Source: Paucidesulfovibrio sp036541255 (lineage in GTDB: Bacteria > Desulfobacterota > Desulfovibrionia > Desulfovibrionales > Desulfovibrionaceae). Taken from it: a stretch of DNA of 64,000 nt. A program made the translations under genes and the position numbers. Of the stretch, positions 15,742 to 25,836 are shown in pieces. The stretch covers positions 111,322 through 175,321 of the forward strand of contig JAZHDD010000048.1 in assembly GCA_036541255.1 (NCBI GenBank). Reading direction: 5' to 3'. Each line of letters opens with the position of its first letter. Position 1 is the first letter of the stretch. Under the pieces are notes generated by a model, which had not been told where the DNA came from, searched no databases, and was given only the letters and a program-made list of their open reading frames with translations.

Positions 15742-17076
15742 ATGCCCTTTCCCAAAGACCTGCCCTGCGAAGCCGTGCTCGACTCCATTGCCGATGGCGT
15801 GTTCACGGTGGATCACGACTGGAACATCACCTACTTCAACGCCGCGGCCGCCCGCATCACGGGCATCGAACCGGAGGACGCTGTGGGTGCCAAGTGCTGG
15901 GAAGTGTTGCGCAGCGGCTTGTGCGACGGCAACTGCGCCGTGCGCCAGTGCATCGAGGAGGGCGGCACCCTGGTGAACAAGACCAAGTTCATCCTGCGCT
16001 CTGACGGGGAAAAGGTGCCGGTTTCCATTTCCGCCTCGGCCCTGCGCAACAGCGAGGGCAAGCTCATCGGCGGGGTCGAGACGTTCCGCGACCTGACCGA
16101 CATCCATCTCATGCGCCAGAAGGTGAGCAATCTCTATACCTTCGAAGATATCGTGGGGAAAAGCCAAGCCTTGGCCAAGATTTTCCAGATTCTGCCCCAG
16201 ATTGCCAAGAGCGAATCCACGGTGCTGCTGCTGGGCGAGTCCGGCACGGGCAAGGAGCTCTTTGCCCGGGCCATCCACCATCTCAGCGCGCGGCGCAACG
16301 GTCCGTTCGTGGCCGTGAACTGCGGGGCCCTGCCCGACAATCTGCTGGAGAGCGAGCTGTTCGGATACAAGGCAGGGGCCTTTACCGACGCCAAAAAGGA
16401 TAAGCCGGGCCGTTTCGAGCTGGCCGCAGGGGGCTCGATTTTTCTGGACGAGATCGGCGACCTGCCCGGCAACCTCCAGGTCAAGCTGCTGCGCGTGCTC
16501 CAGGAAAAGAGCTACGAACCCCTGGGCGGGGTGCGCAGTGTGCAGACCAATGTGCGTATCATTGCCGCTACCAACCGCAACCTTGAGGAACGCGTGACCC
16601 AGGGCCTGTTCCGCCAGGACCTGTTTTACCGCCTGAACGTGGTTACGCTGCGTTTGCCGCCCCTGCGCGAACGCCGCGAGGACCTGCCCTTGCTCGTCGA
16701 TCACTTCATCCAACGCAGCAATGCCTTTTTAGGGCGCAACGTCCAGGGCATCAGCGAGGACGTGCTCGCGCTCTTCCTGCGTCACGACTTCCCCGGCAAT
16801 GTGCGCGAGCTGGAAAATATTCTCGAATATGCGTTCATCCTCTGCCAGGAAGGATTCATCCAGGTGGAGCATCTGCCCGAGAACCTCCAGCCGAACCGGC
16901 CCTCGGACGAGGCGGTCTATGGCGCGGGCGGCACTCTGGAAGAAATCAAATGCCGCGCTGTGCTGCACGCCTTGACGCGCAACAAGGGCAAGAAAATGGC
17001 CACTTGCCGGGAGCTCGGCATTTCCAAGGATACGCTGCGCCGTACGCTGGACCGCTGTAAAAGCTTGGGCGCATAA
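15742..17076 (+). CDS. Sigma-54-dependent activator of the orange-protein locus (PAS, AAA+, Fis HTH)
   Basis: 444 residues. A PAS domain spans about 5-120 and holds a cysteine cluster (52, 61, 65, 70) suited to metal or redox sensing. The AAA+ domain has Walker A GESGTGKE (165-172), the sigma-54 loop as GAFTDA (212-217) rather than GAFTGA, Walker B GSIFLDEIG (231-239) and the arginine-finger region FYRLNVV. A Fis-type helix-turn-helix ends the protein (CRELGISKDTLRRTLDRC). ATG at 15742 is preferred over GTG at 15736 because ACGGAG sits five bases away. Position next to ORP and MrpORP matches the D. vulgaris regulator of those operons, so it is the likely cognate activator. Confidence 0.88.
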   Translation: MPFPKDLPCEAVLDSIADGVFTVDHDWNITYFNAAAARITGIEPEDAVGAKCWEVLRSGLCDGNCAVRQCIEEGGTLVNKTKFILRSDGEKVPVSISASALRNSEGKLIGGVETFRDLTDIHLMRQKVSNLYTFEDIVGKSQALAKIFQILPQIAKSESTVLLLGESGTGKELFARAIHHLSARRNGPFVAVNCGALPDNLLESELFGYKAGAFTDAKKDKPGRFELAAGGSIFLDEIGDLPGNLQVKLLRVLQEKSYEPLGGVRSVQTNVRIIAATNRNLEERVTQGLFRQDLFYRLNVVTLRLPPLRERREDLPLLVDHFIQRSNAFLGRNVQGISEDVLALFLRHDFPGNVRELENILEYAFILCQEGFIQVEHLPENLQPNRPSDEAVYGAGGTLEEIKCRAVLHALTRNKGKKMATCRELGISKDTLRRTLDRCKSLGA

Positions 17077-17093
17077 TTCGCCCTCCTCTTCTT

Positions 17094-17114
17094 GGGGCAG
17101 ACGCATTCTGCCCC
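17094..17114 (+). terminator. Hairpin after the sigma-54 activator gene
   Basis: GGGGCAGA and TCTGCCCC pair perfectly around a five-base loop, 18 bases after the stop. The following sequence is only mildly T-rich, so termination may be partial. Confidence 0.55.
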
Positions 17115-17179
17115 GGAATCTACTCTTTCCCGTTCTCTCCTCATCTCCAGTCTGCTGGAAATGTTACTGAAAAGCATTC

Positions 17180-17195
17180 CGGCACGCCCGATGCT
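17180..17195 (+). promoter_or_regulatory. Sigma-54 (-24/-12) promoter of the ORP operon
   Basis: CGGCACG-CCCG-ATGCT matches TGGCACG-N4-TTGCT with the required GG (17181-17182), ten-base spacing and GC (17193-17194). It lies 55 bases before the ATG at 17250, downstream of the activator gene. Confidence 0.72.
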
Positions 17196-17249
17196 TCTCT
17201 TGTCAGGTGCGTTACAGACAACGTGAAACCTGATCTTCCGGTGTACCTT

Positions 17250-18041
17250 ATGATTCTATGTCTGGCATGTTACGAGGACCGGCTTGCATCGGTCTTTGAG
17301 AACTCCACGGAGTTCAAGCTTTTTCGCGTGGACGATAAAAAAAATATTTACCCCGCGGGTCATGTCTCCCTTCCCTCAAAGGACCCAACGGACAGGACAT
17401 CCGCCATTATGGCCTGCGGGGTAAACCTTCTTGTGTGCGGCGCGCTCTGCGGAGGGGCGCGACGCACCCTGGAGTCGTCGGGCGTGATTCTTGCGCCCTG
17501 GCTGCGCGGAGAAGTGTCGGAAGTGCTTGACGCCTATCAGGGCGACCGATTGGATGCACTGTCCATGCCTGGTTGCCGCAACCGCATGGGGCAGCGCGGG
17601 GAATGCACCCCGCCGGGCCCGCGTTGCCGGGGTGCCCTGGCCGGCATGGCCGCACCGGAAAAGAAAACCGACGGAGGAAATATGAAGATCGCCATCAGCA
17701 GTGAAGGGCCTGGCCTGGAGAGCAAGCTCGACCCGCGCTTCGGCCGGGCTACGGGATTTGTGCTCTATGACCCGCAGACCAAGGCGCATGAATACGTCAG
17801 CAACGAACAGAACCTGAGTCTGCCCCAGGGCGCGGGCATTCAGGCCGCGCAGCACGTGGCCGGAACCGGCGCGGGCGTCGTCATCACCGGGCACATGGGC
17901 CCCAAGGCCTATCTGGCTCTGGAGCGGGGCAATGTCCAGATCTATCTTGGCGGCGAAGGCACCGTGGCCAAAGCCATTGAGGACTACGAGGCCGGACGGC
18001 TGGAAAAAGCCCAGGGACCCGACAAGCAGGGACACTGGTAG
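17250..18041 (+). CDS. NifX-like protein joined in frame to the orange protein (ORP)
   Basis: 263 residues from ATG 17250 (a GTG at 17223 would add nine). Residues 1-115 hold a cysteine-rich NifX/NifB-like domain (MILCLACYEDRLASVF, ending near MPGCR), followed by a Cys/Pro linker. Residues 145-263 form a complete orange-protein domain (MKIAISSEG start, FGRATGF). In D. vulgaris the equivalent parts are, as far as I recall, separate genes. Here no stop lies between them, but an excellent ribosome site (GGAGGAAAT) precedes internal ATG 17682, so a free 119-residue ORP is also likely made. ORP binds a mixed Mo-Cu sulfide cluster; the complex has been linked to cell division positioning. Confidence 0.75.
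   Translation: MILCLACYEDRLASVFENSTEFKLFRVDDKKNIYPAGHVSLPSKDPTDRTSAIMACGVNLLVCGALCGGARRTLESSGVILAPWLRGEVSEVLDAYQGDRLDALSMPGCRNRMGQRGECTPPGPRCRGALAGMAAPEKKTDGGNMKIAISSEGPGLESKLDPRFGRATGFVLYDPQTKAHEYVSNEQNLSLPQGAGIQAAQHVAGTGAGVVITGHMGPKAYLALERGNVQIYLGGEGTVAKAIEDYEAGRLEKAQGPDKQGHW
17682..18041 (+). CDS. Orange protein (ORP) from an internal start
   Basis: 119 residues from the ATG at 17682, in the same frame as the longer product. The ribosome site ACGGAGGAAAT is stronger than anything before 17223 or 17250. The domain is the dinitrogenase iron-molybdenum cofactor (NifX/NafY) fold: a FGRATGFVLYD strand, GAGIQAAQHVAGTGAGVVITGHMGPKA helix-strand unit and a C-terminal helix. This may be the main form of ORP, with the fusion a minor read-through product, or the reverse; the sequence cannot decide. 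Confidence 0.65.
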   Translation: MKIAISSEGPGLESKLDPRFGRATGFVLYDPQTKAHEYVSNEQNLSLPQGAGIQAAQHVAGTGAGVVITGHMGPKAYLALERGNVQIYLGGEGTVAKAIEDYEAGRLEKAQGPDKQGHW

Positions 18042-18146
18042 CCTTGATTTGACAAGCCGGGCTCGGTGATTATTTCAATCCGGGTCGGCCCATGCTCGGG
18101 AACGACCCCAACAGTTCATCGGATCATAGCATAGGGGAGAGAAGAA

Positions 18147-19403
18147 ATGAGTGACGCATGCGGAAGCTGCTCCTCCGGTCAGGGCAGCGAGAGCTGTTCC
18201 GGTTGTTCGCCGGAAGACCAGAAACTGAACAAGACCCTTTCCAGGATCAAGCACAAGATCGTGGTTCTTTCCGGCAAGGGCGGCGTGGGCAAATCCACCG
18301 TTGCCACCAATATTGCCGTGGCTCTGTCCCTGGCCGGGAAGCAGGTGGGCCTGCTGGACGTGGACGTGCACGGCCCCAGCATTCCCCGCCTGCTGAGCCT
18401 TGAGGACAAGCAGCCCCACATCGGCCACGAGATCATCGAGCCCATTTCATGGAGCAAGAACCTCTGGGTCATGTCCCTGGGTTTCATGCTGCCCAGCAAG
18501 AACGACGCAGTCATTTGGCGTGGTCCGGTCAAGATGGGCCTGATCAAGCAGTTTGTGCGCGACGTGGCCTGGGGCGACCTGGACTTCCTCGTGGTGGACT
18601 GCCCTCCGGGCACCGGAGATGAGCCCCTGTCCGCACTGCAGACCATCGGACCGGACGCCTATGCCGTGATCGTGACCACTCCCCAGGGCGTGGCCATCGA
18701 CGACGTGCGCCGTTCCGTGACGTTCTGCAACCAGGTGGGCAACCAGGTCCTGGGCATCGTGGAAAACATGTCCGGATTCTCCTGCCCGGATTGCGGCAAA
18801 GTCTACAACATTTTCAACAGTGGCGGCGGCGAAGCCCTGGCCCGCGAGATGAACGTGCCCTTCCTGGGTCGCATCCCCATCGAACCGGAAGTGACTCGCT
18901 CCGGGGACGAAGGCTTCCCCTACATCAAGGTCGAGCATGACTCCCCGGCGGCCAAGGCCTTCAACAAGGTGGTCAAGCCGCTGCTCAAACTGGCCGACAG
19001 TCTGCAGGAAGCGCCTGCTGCCCAGCAGCCCACTCTGACCGATCTGGCCAAGGGCAACGGCATGTTGCGCGTGGCGCTCCCGGTTGCCGAGGGCAAGCTC
19101 TGCCAGCATTTCGGCCATTGCCAGCATTTCGCCGTGTATGACGTGGACACCGAGGCAAAGAACGTCGTGGCCACGACCATGGAAACCCCGCCGCCCCACG
19201 AGCCGGGCTTGCTGCCCAAATGGGTGGCCGGGCTCAAGGTGAATCTGGTCCTGGCCGGCGGCATGGGGGCCAAAGCCCAGTCCCTGCTCAAGGACGAAGG
19301 CGTTCAGGTTATTGTGGGCGCACCTTCCGCAGAACCGGAAACCGTGCTCAAGCAGTGGCTGGATGGTTGCCTGACCACAGGTGCCAACACCTGCGACCAC
19401 TAA
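18147..19403 (+). CDS. MrpORP: Mrp/NBP35 P-loop ATPase fused to an ORP-like domain
   Basis: 418 residues. The N-terminus has four cysteines (5, 8, 17, 20); the deviant Walker A GKGGVGKST is at 43-51; the conserved cluster-binding CPDC is at 213-216; and residues 307-410 form a second NifX/ORP-like domain (LRVALPVAEGKLCQHFGHCQHFAVYD) with the His/Cys motif HFGHCQHF. Mrp/NBP35 proteins carry and transfer Fe-S clusters; MrpORP of D. vulgaris has been reported as such a protein. It follows the ORP gene by 105 bases with a good AGGGGAGAG site, and is probably in the same sigma-54 transcript. Confidence 0.9.
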   Translation: MSDACGSCSSGQGSESCSGCSPEDQKLNKTLSRIKHKIVVLSGKGGVGKSTVATNIAVALSLAGKQVGLLDVDVHGPSIPRLLSLEDKQPHIGHEIIEPISWSKNLWVMSLGFMLPSKNDAVIWRGPVKMGLIKQFVRDVAWGDLDFLVVDCPPGTGDEPLSALQTIGPDAYAVIVTTPQGVAIDDVRRSVTFCNQVGNQVLGIVENMSGFSCPDCGKVYNIFNSGGGEALAREMNVPFLGRIPIEPEVTRSGDEGFPYIKVEHDSPAAKAFNKVVKPLLKLADSLQEAPAAQQPTLTDLAKGNGMLRVALPVAEGKLCQHFGHCQHFAVYDVDTEAKNVVATTMETPPPHEPGLLPKWVAGLKVNLVLAGGMGAKAQSLLKDEGVQVIVGAPSAEPETVLKQWLDGCLTTGANTCDH

Positions 19404-19445
19404 GTCTTCATAAGGGGTGGCTTGCGCCTCTACCCTCATAGCGCG

Positions 19446-19482
19446 GGCGGCCCGCTGTTTCCTTCCGGAGCAGCGGGCCGCC
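19446..19482. terminator. Strong hairpin between convergent mrpORP and HD-GYP genes
   Basis: Twelve-base perfect arms GGCGGCCCGCTG/CAGCGGGCCGCC with a 13-base loop. No long T run follows on either strand, so it may need help, but position between converging genes fits a terminator. Confidence 0.6.
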
Positions 19483-19502
19483 TCGCGTTGACGGCTGTTT
19501 TA

Positions 19503-20147
19503 TCAGGCCACGAGCTCCTGCAGCAGGGCCTGGAATAGCGGGGCGCTTTTTTCAAAGGCCTCGGCTACTTCCGGGTCGAATTGCGTGCCTGAGCAGCGCA
19601 TGATTTCGGCCCGGGCCTCCGCAAAGCTCAGTGCGGAACGGTAGGGACGCTTTTGGAGCATGGCTGAAACACTGTCTGCAACGGCAATGATCCGTGCGCC
19701 GCGCGGGATGGAGCGGCCCGAGAGGCCGTGCGGATAGCCCCGGCCGTCAAAGCGTTCATGATGGTGCAGGATCATGCCCATGATGCCGCATTGGCGCAGG
19801 GCGCGCACCGGCCGTACAATAGCCGCGCCGATGGCTGGATGCCGCCGCAGCATCTGCCATTCAGCCTCGTCCAGGGGGCCGCTTTTGTGCAGCACGGCGT
19901 CCGGTATGCCGATTTTGCCCACGTCGTGCAGGTGGGCGGCCACATGAATAACTTCGGCATCTCCCGAAGACAGGCCCAGGCGCAAGGCCAGGCAACGCGA
20001 CATTTCCGCCACTTCCTCGGAATGCAGTCTGGTGTGATGGTCGCGGGCGTCCACTGCCGCGCCCAGAGATTCAGCGAATTCATGCAACGCCGTGGTCACG
20101 ACGCTGAGACTGTCCTGGCTGGCGCAGGAGGATTCTTCTTGAAACAT
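19503..20147 (-). CDS. HD-GYP-type phosphodiesterase domain protein
   Basis: 214 residues from the ATG at 20147, chosen because AAAGGA is five bases upstream while farther-upstream ATGs at 20210 and 20249 lack ribosome sites. HD-GYP features are present: HTRLHSEEV, HLHDVGKIGIPD (His74-Asp75), HHHERFDGRGYP (128-139) and ADSVSAML. The GYP segment is intact, so cyclic di-GMP hydrolysis is plausible. No receiver, PAS or membrane segment is attached, so the short N-terminus offers no obvious input. It is monocistronic. A short hairpin lies 20 bases upstream in its leader. Confidence 0.82.
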   Translation of the reverse strand: MFQEESSCASQDSLSVVTTALHEFAESLGAAVDARDHHTRLHSEEVAEMSRCLALRLGLSSGDAEVIHVAAHLHDVGKIGIPDAVLHKSGPLDEAEWQMLRRHPAIGAAIVRPVRALRQCGIMGMILHHHERFDGRGYPHGLSGRSIPRGARIIAVADSVSAMLQKRPYRSALSFAEARAEIMRCSGTQFDPEVAEAFEKSAPLFQALLQELVA

Positions 20148-20166
20148 GGGGGTCCTTTGTGCTCGT

Positions 20167-20187
20167 GCCGCAGGCATTGCCTGCGGC
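20167..20187 (-). promoter_or_regulatory. Leader hairpin before the HD-GYP gene
   Basis: GCCGCAGGC-ATT-GCCTGCGGC is a perfect nine-base inverted repeat, 20 bases upstream of the chosen start. No T run follows. It could be an operator or an mRNA leader structure. Confidence 0.35.
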
Positions 20188-22516
20188 AATGTGTAAGAAT
20201 GTTCATCCATGGCGTTCAGCTGGTCGAAGGTAATGAATTTGAATTTCATTATCAAGACAAAATGCGAGAGGGGCTGGGAGCGGGATGGTTCCATTGACCG
20301 CACAATTGCCAGTGACAGCCATGGGATGGAGATTCTTCTATGGCAGGTGGACACCACCAGCCGCCGCGTTGGAGCGTTGGCGGGCTTGAGGCTGATTGGA
20401 CCGGGAAATTACTTGGTCAGCGTCAGGCCCACGTCGTCGGTGCGGTTCTCGATGCGTACGGAAACGTCGCGCTCATGGCGCTGGAAGAGCAGATCGATTT
20501 TGCCGTCTCCGACCTTGAGGCCCTGGACGCGAACTGTTTCCAGAAAGGCGGGCAGGACCGGGCTGTTCAGGTAGACCCGCTTTGTGGCGCCGTTCACGGT
20601 CAGTCCCAGGCAGGCCTGGAGCAGATGGATGGTGGAGGCAGCGGCCCAGGCCTGGGGTGAACAGGCCACGGGGTAAAGCGTGGGCCCGTCGCCGGAGCGG
20701 CGTTCAAAGCCGCAGAGCAGTTCGGGCAGGCGGTGCAGGTCCACATGCTGGCTGGTGTCGAACATCATGGACAGGATGCGTGCGGCTTCGGTCTTGTAGC
20801 CGTACTGGGCCATGCCGTGGGCGATGATGGCGTTGTCGTGGGGCCAGACCGAGCCGTTGTGGTAGGACATGGGGTTGTAGCGCGGCTGGCCTTCGGCAAT
20901 GGTCCGGATGCCCCAACCGGAGTTGAATTTTGGCCCCATGAGCAGCCGGATCACGGTCTGGGCGTGGCGCGGCGAGGCGATCCCCGCGAACAGACAATGG
21001 CCCATGTTGGAAGAGAGCACGCGGCAGGGGCGGTTTTTGCCGTCCAGGGCCAGAATATAGCCGCCGAGCTTTTCGTCCCAGAAGGTGGACTCGAACCGCT
21101 TGCGCAGTTCCCGGGCCTGCACGTGCAGCTCCATGGCCAATTGGCGCATGCCCAATTCCTCGGCCATGCGCGCGGCTTCGCTTTTGGCCATGAAGGCGTA
21201 TGCCTGGACTTCCACCAGGGCGATGGGGCCCACGGCCAGCTTGCCGTCCGCGTGGAACACGCTGTCCGCCGAATCCTTCCAGCCCTGGTTGGTGAGGCCG
21301 AAATCGGTGCGGCGCTGATATTCGATGAACCCGTCTCCGTCCAGGTCGCCGTGCGAATCGATCCATTCCAGGGCTTTTTCCACGTGCGGCCAGAGCTGGT
21401 GCATGTACTGGCGGTCGCCGCTACGGCGCAAATAGCGTCCGGCCAGGACCACGAAGAGCGGGGTGGCGTCGGCGCTGCCGTAATACTTGCCGAAGGGCAG
21501 TTCGCCCGTGTTGGCCATTTCCCCGAAGCGCACCTCGTGCAGGATTTTTCCGGGCTCGGCGTCCTGTCCGTCGTTGTGCTCCGTGGCTTGGCGCGCGGCC
21601 AGGAAATCGAGCACGCCGTGGGCCACCTCGGGATTGAGCCAGAGGGTTTCCAGGGCCGTGATGATGCCGTCGCGGCCGAACGGGGTCGAATACCAGGGAA
21701 TGCCCGCATAAGGATAGAGATTGCCGTTCTCGCGGGTCAGGAGCATGGCCAGGTCCGAAACCGAGCGGCTGAGCAGCTCGTTGAACTGCTCGTTGGAGGT
21801 GCGGATGATGCACTCCTCCTCAAAGATGCCATCCGTGGCCTGAGCGGCACGGGCGAGGGCTGCGCCGTATTCGAGTTGCTGCGTCGCAGGTTCCGCGCCG
21901 CAGCAGGAAACGGTCAGGTGGAATTCCGCTTCCTGTTGGGCGGAAATTGTGCAGACGAAGTCCGCCTGGGTGTCGTCCATGCGTTGCGGGGACAGGGAAA
22001 ATTCAAGCCGGGTACGGCGGGTGATGGAATCAAGGCCCTGATAAGGCAGCGTTATGGCATTCTCTTCCATTTCAGCCGGTAGTCGTTCCCCCTTGTTTTG
22101 CCTGCGTTCGCCTCGGACCTCGAAGATGTCCGCGAAGTCGGCCTCGAATTTCAGGCGCATGCGGAAGGAGAGTTCTTCTCTGCCATAGTTGCTGACGCGA
22201 AAACGCTCGTAGCAGCGTCCCTCATAGAGATATTTCGAACGCAGGACGTGGATGGAGCCGCGGGGGATCAGGCTGCCGTCTTCCAGAAAGATGTCCGGGT
22301 TGGTCAGGTCCACGGTCACAAGCAGGTTGTCCCGCGTCACGTTGGAGCTGAGCAGGAGCGGGCGTTCGCCTTCGATCTGGAATTCCAGGCAGGAAAGAAA
22401 GCGTGTGCCGTCGTGGTACAGCCCCTGTTCGGCAAGCCCGATGGGCTGCACGTCCCCGTAGCGGTCGAATACGCCGAAGGTGTTGGCGTATTTGATGATC
22501 CGTCTGCGGTCGTCCG

Positions 22517-23620
<1,104 letters not shown>

Positions 23621-23803
23621 TTTCTTCACCCCCTGTTGCGAAAGAACGGTCCGATGCTGCGCTGGGCAGAAACGGAAGGGACCAAAAGCGGCAAACCAAA
23701 GCGGCTGATGCCGACTCGTTATATGATATATAAAAAAGTGAAAAAGACAAGGGGGGGAGATTTTCCCCGCGGGCCACAGAGGGTGTTTGCATATGGGACA
23801 AAA

Positions 23804-23832
23804 AAACGCCGCCGGGTGTTCCGGCGGCGTTT
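23804..23832 (-). terminator. Rho-independent terminator of the phosphate operon
   Basis: AAACGCCGCCGG and CCGGCGGCGTTT arms with a five-base loop; on the minus strand the stem is followed by a T run. It lies 24 bases past the DUF47 stop. Confidence 0.85.
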
Positions 23833-23855
23833 GCGTCGTTTCTCAACGGAAAAAG

Positions 23856-24530
23856 TCAGCGGGCGATCATGGCCCGCAGGGCATCGGTGCAGCTGGAGCA
23901 GTTGTGGGCCATCTCGTTCAGGCAGTCCACAAAATGAATGAGCTGATAGATGTCCTTGAAATCCAGGTCGGAGTTATAGATGTCCCGGGTCAATGCGCGG
24001 GCCATTGCCCGTACCTCGGAACGCACGGTCCGCACCTGGCGGTAGGTGTCCTTGGTGCCTTCGCGGTCGATGGATGTGCCGTGGACAAGATCGATGGTGG
24101 CCCGCAGCGCAGGGCCGAGCAGGGTGGTGGCCCTGTCCACGCCGTCCACAATGGACACCAGCGCTTTCTGGTAGGTGACAGGCACCTCCAGGTGGCGCAT
24201 GGCCAGCCACTCCAGCGCGTCCTCGGCCGAGTCGAGAATGTTGTCCTGTTTGTTGGTGTAGTTCAGGAACAGCACCTTTTCCACGGCCATGAAGACCTGC
24301 CGGGGCAGGTGGTTGCGGATGCGGCGCTTGATGTCGTCGGCCTGCCGTTCCACATGCTGGATGGCCTCGGCCAGATCCTCCATCTCCCGGCAGGAACCGC
24401 CGGTGATGTAGCATTCAAGCGAGTTGTTGATGATGCTGATGCATTCGCTGATCTTATCGTAGTGCTCCACGAGCCCGTCCATGGGGGAATTGCGGGAGAG
24501 GAGCCCGAAGAGAGGCAGGCGCAGGGACAT
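23856..24530 (-). CDS. DUF47 (PhoU-like) protein linked to a PiT transporter
   Basis: 224 residues from the ATG at 24530 with AGGAG eight bases upstream. The sequence is helical throughout, with the DUF47/PhoU-like repeat pattern (VERQADDIKRRIRNHLPRQVF, then DYRQ-type helices) and acidic metal-site residues in ExxxDxIK-like spacing. DUF47 proteins accompany PiT phosphate transporters and are thought to regulate them. Here it follows the transporter by 32 bases and shares its terminator. It has an unusual N-terminal cap (MSLRLPLFGLLSRNSPM) common to the family. Confidence 0.85.
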   Translation of the reverse strand: MSLRLPLFGLLSRNSPMDGLVEHYDKISECISIINNSLECYITGGSCREMEDLAEAIQHVERQADDIKRRIRNHLPRQVFMAVEKVLFLNYTNKQDNILDSAEDALEWLAMRHLEVPVTYQKALVSIVDGVDRATTLLGPALRATIDLVHGTSIDREGTKDTYRQVRTVRSEVRAMARALTRDIYNSDLDFKDIYQLIHFVDCLNEMAHNCSSCTDALRAMIAR

Positions 24531-24562
24531 ATTGTTCACTCCTTTCGTGAAAAGGTTATCGC

Positions 24563-25798
24563 CTAAAGGAAGAGCCACTTCAAGAGCACGAAGAGGACAA
24601 TGCTCGTGAAGGCGGCAATGGGTACCGTGAGCACCCAATAGACCACGATCTTTCCAAGGACGCGAAAGTCCACGGCGGAAAAGCCGCGGGCCAGTCCCAC
24701 GCCGACCACGCCGCCCACTGCGGCATGGGTCGTGGATACGGGCAGGCCCATGTTCGAGGCCACAAGCACGGTGCTGGCCGCACCAAAGTCCACGGCAAAG
24801 CCGCGGGTGTTGGTCAGTGTGGTGATTTTTTCGCCCACGGTGCTCATGACCTTGTGCCCGAGCACGGCGATGCCCACGGAAATGCCCAGGCCGCCCATGA
24901 CCAGGATGCCGATGGGCACCTCGGCAGTGGGCAGCAGGACGTGTTCCCGGGCAATGAGATAGATGGCCGCCACAGGGCCGATGGCGTTGGCCACGTCGTT
25001 GGCTCCCTGGGAAAGGGCCACGTAGCAGGACGTCCCCACCTGCATCTTGCGAAATACGCCTTCCACGGCTTCGGCTCCGGCCTCGGGGTCGAGCACCAGA
25101 TTGCGGAGCACGTATTTGCCGCCGAGCCAGACCAGCAGAGACAGGACAACGGCCACGAGGACGGACATGCTCCAGTGCAGGCCGAGGCTCTGCCCCAGGG
25201 GGGTCTTGTAGAGGAAGGAGAAGATGACCAGGGAGACGGTCAAGGCTACCCATCGGGGTGCCCATTTTCGTGCCTGGTCAATGAAGTGTTTTTCGTAAAG
25301 GATGGTGCGGCGGATGTGGGTGAAGATGAAGTAGGCGATGGCGGCGGCAAAGAAGGGGGAGATGATCCAGGAGAGGACGATGCCGCCGATCTTGAGCCAG
25401 TTCACCACGCCCGGCCCGCCCGCCACTATGCCGAAGCCCATGATGGCCCCGACAATGGAGTGCGTCGAGGACACGGGCAGGGATGTCAGCGTGGAGACCA
25501 GTACCCAGAGTCCGGCGGCCAGCAGGGCCGCGAACATGCCCACCATGATCAGCTTGGGATCGGAAATTTCCGAGGCGTTGATGATGCCTTTGCTCACCGT
25601 GGCTGTGACGTGGGAGCCCAGCAGGACGGCGCCGACAAAGTTCAGAATGCCGGCGATGAAAATGGCCTGCCGCACGGTGATGGCCCGCGCGCCCACAGCC
25701 GAAGCCATGGAGTTGGCAACGTCATTGGCCCCCAGGTTGAAGGCCATGAGAAAGCCGGCCCCAATGGACATGTAGAAAAAGAGATCGTAAATATCCAT
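24563..25798 (-). CDS. PiT-family inorganic phosphate transporter
   Basis: 411 residues, about ten to twelve membrane segments, with the paired PiT signatures GANDVANSMASAVGA near residue 23 and GANDVANAIGPV in the second half, plus the two PVSSTHS/PVSTTHA motifs. It moves metal-phosphate driven by protons or sodium. The gene lies between a sensor kinase gene (38-base gap) and the DUF47 gene, so the cluster is a phosphate-acquisition unit. A Pho-box-like repeat is upstream of the cluster. Confidence 0.9.
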   Translation of the reverse strand: MDIYDLFFYMSIGAGFLMAFNLGANDVANSMASAVGARAITVRQAIFIAGILNFVGAVLLGSHVTATVSKGIINASEISDPKLIMVGMFAALLAAGLWVLVSTLTSLPVSSTHSIVGAIMGFGIVAGGPGVVNWLKIGGIVLSWIISPFFAAAIAYFIFTHIRRTILYEKHFIDQARKWAPRWVALTVSLVIFSFLYKTPLGQSLGLHWSMSVLVAVVLSLLVWLGGKYVLRNLVLDPEAGAEAVEGVFRKMQVGTSCYVALSQGANDVANAIGPVAAIYLIAREHVLLPTAEVPIGILVMGGLGISVGIAVLGHKVMSTVGEKITTLTNTRGFAVDFGAASTVLVASNMGLPVSTTHAAVGGVVGVGLARGFSAVDFRVLGKIVVYWVLTVPIAAFTSIVLFVLLKWLFL

Positions 25799-25836
25799 AA
25801 TAAAGAATTTAATCTCCTGGATTCGTCATGTTGGGC

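Noticed and set aside
20148..20357. Longer HD-GYP starts at 20210, 20249 or 20357
   Set aside because: None has a ribosome site, whereas 20147 has AAAGGA five bases upstream.
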